A DNA stretch of 64,000 nucleotides from Ovis canadensis. Lineage: Eukaryota; Chordata; Mammalia; Artiodactyla; Bovidae. Shown here piece by piece: positions 57,360 to 64,000 of the stretch. Where the stretch lies: positions 127,569,384-127,633,383 of the forward strand of contig NC_091250.1 of assembly GCF_042477335.2 (NCBI RefSeq), given 5' to 3'. Position 1 is the stretch's first letter, and every line of letters starts with the position of its first letter. The translations under genes were made by a program, and so were the position numbers. A model generated the notes under the pieces. It worked only from the letters and a program-made list of their open reading frames with translations, had not been told where the DNA came from and searched no databases.

Positions 57360-57728
57360 TTGGATAAAGAAAATGTGATATACACACCCAAAATGGGATA
57401 TTATTCAGCCTTTGAAAAAAGAAAGTCCCGTCATTTGTGACAATATGATGAAGCTGGAGGGTATCATGCTAAGTGAAATAAACCAGACAGAAAAAGACAG
57501 ATACAGCATGGTACCACTTATAAGTGGAATCTTAAAAAAAAAAAAAAAAAGGAACCCATAGAAACAGAAACTCTATAAGTGGTTTCCAGGGGTTGGAAAG
57601 TGGAGAAAATAGGGAAAGAAGGGTAAAATTTTTCATTTATTAGACAGATAAGATCTGAGAATTTAGTGTGTAACATGGTGCCCATAATTGTTAACTCTGT
57701 ATTATATAATAGAAATTTGCTGGACAGT
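57360..57728 (+). mobile_element. L1 3' region, first part
   Basis: Sense L1: gggatattattcagcctttg, tgatgaagctggagggtatc, ggtttccaggggttggaaag. It continues at 58347-58490 after a SINE/BovB insertion. Confidence 0.8.
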
Positions 57729-57740
57729 AGGACTTCAAAG

Positions 57741-57935
57741 AAAGTGAAAGTTGCTCAGTCATGTCCAACTCTTTGTGACCCCATGGACTATACAGTCTGT
57801 GGAATTCTCCAGGCCAGAATACTGGAGTGGGTAGCTGTTCTCTTCTCCAGGAGATCTTCTCAATCCAGGAATCGAACCAGGGTTTCCTGCATTGCAGGCA
57901 GATTCTTTACTTGCTGAGCCACCACAGAAGCCATC
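57741..57935 (-). mobile_element. Bov-tA SINE, part of a composite insertion
   Basis: Minus-strand SINE with a deletion in the catagtccatgg region. It joins directly to a BovB tail. Confidence 0.85.
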
Positions 57936-58334
57936 AGTTCAGTTCAGTCGCTCAGTCGCGTCCGACTCTTTGTGACCCCATGAACTGCAGCACGCCAGGC
58001 CTCCCTGTCCATCACCAACTCCCGGAGTCTACCCAAACCCATGTCCATTGAGTCGGTGATGCCATCCAACCATCTCATCCTCTGTCGTCCCCTTCTTCTC
58101 CTGCCCTCAATCTTTCCCAGCATCAGGGTCTTTTCAAATGAGTCAGTTCTTCACATCAAGTGGCCAAAGTATTGGAGCTTCAGCTTCAGCATCAGTCCTT
58201 CCAGTGAATACCCAGGACTGATCTCCTTTAGGATGGACTGGTTGGATCTCCTTGCAGTCCAAAGGACTCTCAAGAGTCTTCTCCAACACCACAGTTCAAA
58301 AGCATCAATTCTTCTGCACTCAGCTTTCGCCATA
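57936..58334 (-). mobile_element. BovB tail, part of a composite insertion
   Basis: Minus-strand tail. With the SINE before it, it is enclosed by one direct repeat, aggacttcaaag, at 57729-57740 and 58335-58346. Confidence 0.85.
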
Positions 58335-58346
58335 AGGACTTCAAAG

Positions 58347-58640
58347 TTCTCATCAAAAAAAAAAGAATGTGAGGTGATGGATGCACTAATTAGCCTGATG
58401 GGGGAGAATCTTTCCCCAGTATATATGCACATCAAATCATTATATTATACCCTTTAGGTAGTTTACGATTTTGTCAATTATTTGTCATTGCAGCTGTTCG
58501 GTTGCTAAGTCGTGTCCAACTCTTTGCAGCACATTACACTGCAGCGTGCCAGGCTTCCCTGCTGTGCACTGTCTCCCAGAGTTTGCTCAAATTCATGTCC
58601 ATTGAGTCGGTCATGCTGACCAGCTCATCCTCTGTTATAC
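58347..58640 (+). mobile_element. L1 3' end, then a BovB tail scrap (-)
   Basis: L1 continues to about 58488 (ttatattataccctttaggt) and again after 58636 (tatacctcaataaaaaaca). A minus-strand BovB terminal fragment interrupts it at 58490-58635. Confidence 0.7.
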
Positions 58641-58659
58641 CTCAATAAAAAACAATACA

Positions 58660-59162
58660 AAAAATGTCAGTGTGTTAAGGCAGGTGTCCTTCGTAGAAGT
58701 AGCACAGAAACTGTGTCCCTACCTTATGTCTGTGGTTCCTCGCTGACAGCTGAGCCTGTCTGGATGGGGCATGTGTAGGAAGACTCTGAGGGTATCTGAG
58801 CCTAAGGGTGTGGGGATGAAAGCAGTGAGGGAGGAAATGATCTCAAATTCTTCCTGGAACTGGAAATTCTACTGGGGGCTTGTCTCTGTCAGATGAGCTT
58901 TTGCTGCAGTTTCCCAGAATGATGACTCAAAGCTGGTCACTGTGTTCCTGTCTGGGGCGTGGAGGGTAAGCTGAGAACTTGGAAGGGATTCAGGGGGCAC
59001 TTGGTTAAATTGGGTCGAGAGGCGTCCGTTCTCCGTCCTCTGTCTTGGCAGTGATGCCACGGAAAGTGGCTGCACTGTGATCCGACAGCCCACAAAGAAC
59101 AGAGATGAATTACACCTTTTCTCTCCCACTTTAAGTACTTTTCTGCAAACCATGTCTTTTAG
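58660..59162. other. Unassigned sequence before exon 4
   Basis: No repeat recognised. Confidence 0.4.
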
Positions 59163-59248
59163 ATTTGAACACGTGGTCTTGTCCAGACTGGAAGAAAGAC
59201 TGCAGAACAAACTATCTTACTGTATTCTGGGAAGTGCTGTCCGAAAGG
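59163..59248 (+). CDS. CD38: CD38 exon 4 (active-site exon)
   Basis: 86 nt: two bases complete codon 158 (Asp), then codons 159-186. It reads SCPDWKKDC followed by TVFWEVLSER. Trp180 corresponds to the catalytic-pocket Trp189 of human CD38 and Ser184 to Ser193. Cys164 and Cys171 match human Cys173 and Cys180. The length equals the human exon. The acceptor is tttAG at 59161-59162 and the donor AGG|GTAAGA at 59248/59249. Confidence 0.95.
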
Positions 59249-59337
59249 GTAAGAACCAGGGTGGGATGGGGGCAGAATGGGAAGGAGTTTCTAGAGGGAG
59301 GGGATATATGTATATTTATGTCTGTTTCATGTTGTTT

Positions 59338-59548
59338 GGGCTTCCCTGGTAGTTCAGACAGTAAAGTGTCTGCCTGCAATGTGGGAGACCTGGGTTCAAT
59401 CCCTGGGTCGGGAAGATCCCCTGGAGAAGGAAATGGCAACCCATTCCTGTACTCTTGCCTAGAAAATTCCATGGATGGAGGAGCCTGCTAGGCTACAGTC
59501 CATGGGATCGCAGAGTCTGACACGACTGAGCAACTTCACTGGTACTGG
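59338..59548 (+). mobile_element. Bov-tA SINE 90 bp after exon 4
   Basis: Plus-strand SINE: gcttccctggtagttcagac to gactgagcaacttcactgg. Confidence 0.9.
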
Positions 59549-60000
59549 CATGTTGTTGTACTGTGTGAAATCTACCCAACATTGTAAAGCAGTTATCCTC
59601 CAGTAAAAAATATTAAAATAAAATAATTCACTTTATGAAGAAAAACAAACAAAAGGGTAAGTACCACACATGAAATTCTAGAATTTGGAGACCAAAGAGC
59701 TTAGGAGGTCATCAATCAGTGGTTGATTTTAATTCACTTGGAGAAGGGAGCATCCCAGCTCCTTTTAGAAACAAAAGTTTAGGGTTCTTTCCTGAGAAAA
59801 ATGTTCGTAAGCACGTGCCCAAAGACTTTCACATGTAATTTGTGGCCATTCATGGAAGGTCTTGGACTCTAGGTGAAGAGTCCTGCTTCTGCCTTTTTCT
59901 GGAGCTTTGGCTGCCAGGCACCTCTGGCTTGGTTGAATCCTCTGATCCAGGTATTGGCCCATCTTAGATTCCTGGAACAGTCTTAATAATCTACATTTGC
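59549..60000. other. Unassigned intron 4 sequence
   Basis: Nothing recognised beyond an A-rich patch at 59610-59655. Confidence 0.35.
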
Positions 60001-60215
60001 AGACCATTTACTGTGTGCTAGGTGTAGTCCTCAGGGTTTTATGTGGATTAAAATCATGCATCCTCGCAAGAACTCTGTGAAGCGGGCACCTTGAGTATCA
60101 TACCCATTTTACAGATGACAAAATGGAGGTGCAGGTAAATAAGCATTCCACTAAAGAGACACAGCAAGTGGCAAACGTGGGTGTGTGTCCCAAGATGTCT
60201 GACTCCCGATCCAGA
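60001..60215 (-). mobile_element. MIR SINE
   Basis: Antisense: actgtgtgctaggtgtagtc, cccattttacagatgacaaa. Confidence 0.8.
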
Positions 60216-60289
60216 ATTCACGCTGGGAAATACCATCTTCCCCTCTGTCTATATATTTCTGGCCTCACTCTAAGCTTCTTTTGTGCTTA

Positions 60290-60562
60290 TTTTTAAAATA
60301 CTTTTATTGATTTATTTTTTTTTGGCTGTGCTGGGTCGTCACTGCTGCACCCAGGCTTTCTCTAGTTGCAGTGTGAGGACTTCTCACTGGTGTGGCTTCT
60401 CTTGTTGGGGAGCACAGGCTCTGGCCGCAGGAGCTTCAGAAGTTGTGGTGCATGGGTTTCATTGCTCTGCAGCATGTGGGATCTTCCCAGACCAGTAATC
60501 GAACCTGTGTACCCTGCACTGGCAGGCAGATTATTAACCACTGGACCACTACAGCAGCCCTG
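60290..60562 (-). mobile_element. CHR-type SINE
   Basis: Antisense: tggctgtgctgggtcgtcac, gcatgtgggatcttcccaga, aaccactggaccactacagc. Confidence 0.9.
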
Positions 60563-60940
60563 TCCTGGCCTTTCTGTGTGCACCTGCCTCAACCCCTACC
60601 AGGTGAAATCCTATTCACCCTCTAGCACTTGGTTTTGGTCCTCCTCTGTTGTGCCTTTGCTGGTTCCTCACTGCTCTCCATCATAGGGTGTTTGGGCATC
60701 TTGCTCTCCTTCCCTGTTCTCTGTCCATGGACTTTCCTTGGGCGCCCACCCTGGCTGCAAGGCTCCAGCGCTGTGGAGGTGGGTGCGATGGCCAGGCTCA
60801 CAACTCTCAGTCCCAGGGGCTAAACCCACGTTAAACTCATCATCACAATTCCCTAGAGCTGGATAATGTGAGAAGGGGATGCAGAGATAGTCCCAGGGGG
60901 TCTGGGTGGGCCTCCTGGAAGAAATAGTAGATTGCATAGT
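60563..60940. other. Unassigned intron 4 sequence
   Basis: Nothing recognised. Confidence 0.35.
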
Positions 60941-61090
60941 GCTTTTATTTTGTATTAACATATAGCCGATTAACAAACAATGTTATGACAGTTTCAGGTG
61001 AACAGTGAAGGGACTCAGCCATACATATACATGTATCCATTTCCCCCTCCGTAGATCACATACTTTCGTTCATCTTATTTTCCCCAGCAT
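60941..61090 (-). mobile_element. L1 3' end fragment
   Basis: Antisense: ttaacatatagccgattaac, gacagtttcaggtgaacagt. Confidence 0.75.
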
Positions 61091-61492
61091 CTAGCGAAGA
61101 TTCCAGCTCAATCTTTGTTGCCTGAAGAACTACAACCCCATGTTCAAGAATACCCACTTGTTCATTGTTCTCCACTCCTCAGTATGCCCATGCAGCCTTC
61201 AAGGCCACCGTCTGTCACAATTTCTTTCTCCTTGGCATTTTCTGTTGTCTTTCTTCCTTTCTTACTGCTCAAGGGTCTGCTCCCACTGAATAAGAGGTAT
61301 GGTGTCTACAGTGCGTGGTGTTAGGAAAGCAATGTTACCGTCCTTCTCTGGCAATGATGCTGTTCTTACTCATCTGGACTTCTGCCTTCTGAACCGCCAA
61401 CTTAGCAGCAAAGAAGCTGAACTTCATTGTTCAGACACAGATTGGAACAATGGCTTCCAGAACTCTGGAGGGAAGCATATGCCCTCTAGTAA
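61091..61492. other. Unassigned intron 4 sequence
   Basis: An open frame crosses into the BovB that follows (61299-61661), but the part before 61494 has no recognised homology. Confidence 0.3.
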
Positions 61493-61493
61493 G

Positions 61494-62692
61494 ATGTTCA
61501 AGCTGGTTTTAGAAAAGGCAGAGGAACCAGAGATCAAATTGCCAACATCCACTGGATCATGGAAAAAGCAAGAGAGTTCCAGGAAAACATCGATTTCTAC
61601 TTTATTGACTATGCCAAAGCCTTTGGCTGTGTGGATCACAAGAAACTGTGGAAAATTCTGAGAGAGATGGGAATGCCAGACCACCTGACCTGCCTCTTGA
61701 GAAATCTGTATGCAGGTCAGGAAGCAACAGTTAGAACTGGACATGGAACAACAGACTGGTTCCAAATAGGAAAAGGAGTCCGTCAAGGCTCTATATTTTC
61801 ACCCTGCATATTTAACTTCTATGCAGAGTACATCATGAGAAACGCTGGACTGGAAGAAACACAACTGGAATCAAGATTGCCGGGAGAAATATCAATAACC
61901 TCAGATATGCAGATGACACCACCCTTATGGAAGAAAGTGAAGAGGAACTAAAAAGCCTCTTGATGAAAGTGAAAGAGGAGAGTGAAAAAGTTGGCTTAAA
62001 GCTCAACATTTAGAAAACGAAGATCATGTCATCCAGTCCCATCACTTCATGGGAAATAGATGGGGAAACAGTGGAAACAGTGTCAGACTTTATTTTGGGG
62101 GGCTCCAAAATCACTGCAGATGGTAACTGCAGCCATGAAATTAAAAGATGCTTACTCCTTGGAAGAAAAGTTATGACCAACCTAGACAGCATATTCAAAA
62201 GCAGAGTCATTACTTTGCCAACTAAAGTCTGTCTAGTCAAGGCTATGGTTTTTCCAGTAGTCATGTATGGATGTGAGAGTTGGACTGTGAAGAAGGCTGA
62301 GCACCGAAGAATTGATGCTTTTGAACTGTAGTGTTGGAGAAGACTCTTGAGAGTCCCTTGGACTGCAAGGAGATCCAACCAGTCCATTCTGAAGGAGATC
62401 AACTCTGGGATTTCTTTGGAAGCTGCAACTCCAGTACTTTGGCCACCTCATGCGAAGAGTTGACTCATTGGAAAAGACTCTGATGCTGGGAGGGATTGGG
62501 GGCAGGAGGAGAAGGGGACGACAGAGGATGAGATGGCTGGATGGCATCACTGACTCGATGGACGTGAGTCTAAGTGAACTCCGGGAGTTGGTGATGGACA
62601 GGGAGGCCTGGCGTGCTGCAGTCCATGGGGTCACAAAGAGTCGGACACGACTGAGCGACTGAACTGAACTGAACTGAACTGAACTGAATTTG
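61494..62692 (+). mobile_element. BovB LINE, 5'-truncated, ending near exon 5
   Basis: Starts abruptly at atgttcaagctggttttaga inside the reverse transcriptase region. The YADD motif is near 61904-61915. It runs to four tandem ctgaa/ctgaact units ending at 62690. The ORF is broken by frameshifts and a TAG at 62011-62013. It lies in CD38 intron 4, same strand, 132 bp before exon 5. Confidence 0.9.
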
Positions 62693-62824
62693 GGGTAAAC
62701 GTCTGAGGTAGAACCCTACGGGCAGCTGCTCTTTCACCAGCTGATGTTAAGAGCTGTTGGGGATGGACCTGCTGGGGACTGGCATTAAGTCTGCACGCTG
62801 AGGAATGGTGTTTCTGTTTTTAAG

Positions 62825-62898
62825 TTTGCAGAAAGTGCCTGTGGTACAGTCCAGGTGGTGCTCGACGGGTCGCTCGAGAACGCCTTTAATGAAATGAG
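62825..62898 (+). CDS. CD38: CD38 exon 5
   Basis: 74 nt: codons 187-210 and two bases of codon 211. Starts FAESACGTVQVVLDGS, aligning gap-free with human exon 5. Cys192 matches human Cys201. Both human sequons in this exon are lost: LNGS is LDGS here, and the Asn before the exon 5/6 junction is Met210. The acceptor is AAG at 62822-62824 and the donor GAG|GTACTT at 62898/62899. The exons for the C-terminus, including the residue equivalent to catalytic Glu226, are outside the window. Confidence 0.95.
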
Positions 62899-63159
62899 GT
62901 ACTTGTCCCTTTGCCTCCAGTGGGTCAGGGCTAACACAGTCTCCTGCTGGCTCTTTCACCTTTAGAAGAATGTACTTTTCATGTTGAACTTCAGGACTGA
63001 ATATGTGGGCTGCAAAAGTAGAATGTTGTATTCTATGGTAAGATTTTTGTCTTTCTAAGTCAACACTTTTGTCCAGTTTCTCCGATGTTTAAAATTCTCT
63101 AAAGGTCCTTGCACGGGGTCCAGCTCTTCCTCTTAGCTTTTTGAGACCTGCTCTCTCTC

Positions 63160-63300
63160 CTGTCGGAGAAGGAAATGGCAACCCACTCCAGTGTTCTTGC
63201 CTGGAGAATCCCAGGGACTGGGGAGCCTGGTGGGCTGCCGTCTATGGGGTCGCACAGAGTCGGACACAACTGACGTGACTTAGCAGCAGCAGCTCTCTCT
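63160..63300 (+). mobile_element. Bov-A2 SINE, second unit
   Basis: Plus-strand: tcggagaaggaaatggcaac to cagcagcagc. Confidence 0.9.
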
Positions 63301-63305
63301 CCTGT

Positions 63306-63516
63306 ACAGCTTCCCAGGTGGCTCAGTGGTGAAGAATCTGCCTGCCAGTGCAGGAGACACAGGAGACATGGGTTCAATTCCTGGGTCACGAAGATCCCCT
63401 GGAGGAGGAAATGGCAACCTGCCCCACTGTTTTCCTCTCCGTGGGCGGAAGAGCCTGGTAGGCTACAGTCCGTGGGATCACAAGAGCTGGACATAACCGA
63501 GTGACTAAAGCACCAC
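63306..63516 (+). mobile_element. Bov-tA SINE
   Basis: Plus-strand: agcttcccaggtggctcagt head, and a diverged tail ending cgagtgactaaagcaccacc. Confidence 0.9.
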
Positions 63517-63554
63517 CACCCGGCACTCCAGATGTCCCAGATGAATTTTCCTTC

Positions 63555-63716
63555 TTTCCTCTCTTTTTTTTTTTTTTAATATTTATTTGGCTACATCCTG
63601 TCTTAGTTGCAGTTGCCCGCATGGCATGTGGGACCTTAGTTCCCCAACCAAGGTTTGAACCCACGTCTCCTGCACGGCAAGTAGATTCTTAACCACTGGA
63701 CCACCAGAGCAGCCCC
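63555..63716 (-). mobile_element. CHR-type SINE, shortened
   Basis: Antisense: gcatgtgggaccttagttcc and aaccactggaccaccagagc after a T-run at 63565-63578. Confidence 0.85.
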
Positions 63717-64000
63717 TCCTTGCCCTCTGTTACTGTTTGAGTCCAGGGGGAGCCTTTGTCCTCTTGTCTTCTTCTGACCCCAAACTTTCGAGCTTTCGGG
63801 TGCAAGTGTGAACCTTCCAAAATGTTGTAATCTGATATTAGGGGCCCAGGCGCTTGTGACAGGAGTAGTGGAGCCTAATGGGGAGAGCCTAGGGCTGGGG
63901 TCAGAACAGGACAGAGGGGTCTTTCAACGACACGCGTCTCAAACTCACTGTGCGTGGGGATCGCCTGAGAATTGTTGGGCTGCTGGCTCTGATTCAGCAG
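63717..64000. other. Unassigned intron 5 sequence
   Basis: Nothing recognised. Confidence 0.35.

Larger units (their letters stand above)
49791..59162 (+). other. CD38: CD38 intron 3
   Basis: 9.4 kb, phase 1. Holds the solo LTR, BovB copies, L2 and L1 relics. The acceptor region is ctgcaaaccatgtcttttag. Confidence 0.9.
59249..62824 (+). other. CD38: CD38 intron 4
   Basis: 3.6 kb, phase 0. Contains Bov-tA, MIR, CHR and L1 pieces and a long BovB. The acceptor tract is tttctgtttttaag. Confidence 0.9.
62899..64000 (+). other. CD38: Start of CD38 intron 5
   Basis: Phase 2 intron running off the end of the window. No further exon was seen before 64000. Confidence 0.85.

Noticed and set aside
20505-62898. 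BST1 (CD157) instead of CD38
   Set aside because: BST1 has a signal peptide and GPI anchor. Exon 1 here gives a type II anchor, and exons 2-5 fit CD38 better ([22 protein letters not shown]).

Overview
This is a piece of a ruminant nuclear genome, most likely cattle or a close relative. It is packed with repeats that mark that lineage: BovB (RTE-clade) LINEs and their short 3' tails, tRNA-derived Bov-tA and Bov-A2 SINEs, older cetartiodactyl CHR SINEs, young ruminant L1 3' ends and ERV LTRs. Older mammalian MIR, L2 and L1 relics lie beneath them. Sheep, goat, buffalo or deer cannot be excluded by eye.

One protein-coding host gene is visible: the 5' five exons of CD38 (ADP-ribosyl cyclase / cyclic ADP-ribose hydrolase 1) on the + strand. 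Exon 1 is 20505-20713 (coding part), exon 2 47003-47132, exon 3 49658-49790, exon 4 59163-59248 and exon 5 62825-62898. Splice phases agree across all four junctions and every donor is GT and every acceptor AG. Together they encode 210 residues: a short cytosolic tail, one transmembrane anchor, and most of the catalytic ectodomain. Eight ectodomain cysteines and the visible active-site residues are retained. The rest of the gene, including the exon with the catalytic Glu equivalent to human Glu226, lies beyond base 64000.

Layout. Bases 1-13950 are upstream intergenic DNA with BovB tails (two head-to-head inverted pairs), SINEs, MIR, L2 and L1; no gene was recognised. Bases 13960-20269 hold a nearly full-length dead BovB (+) facing a partial BovB (-); the second ends about 235 bp before the CD38 start codon. 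Bases 20270-21250 are the CpG-rich CD38 promoter, exon 1 and start of intron 1. Intron 1 (about 26.3 kb) holds a 5'-truncated RPL17 processed pseudogene, an unidentified minus-strand open frame, an LTR and many repeats. Intron 3 contains a solo ERV LTR with a target duplication. Intron 4 carries a 5'-truncated BovB ending about 130 bp before exon 5.

Points most worth attention: a polyadenylated, target-duplicated retrocopy of a complete-looking H/ACA snoRNA inside the full-length BovB; loss of all four human-type N-glycosylation sequons in the visible CD38 ectodomain; three AGs in tandem at the CD38 exon 2 acceptor; and inverted BovB arrangements next to the CD38 promoter. I saw no CRISPR array, operon or undescribed gene system.
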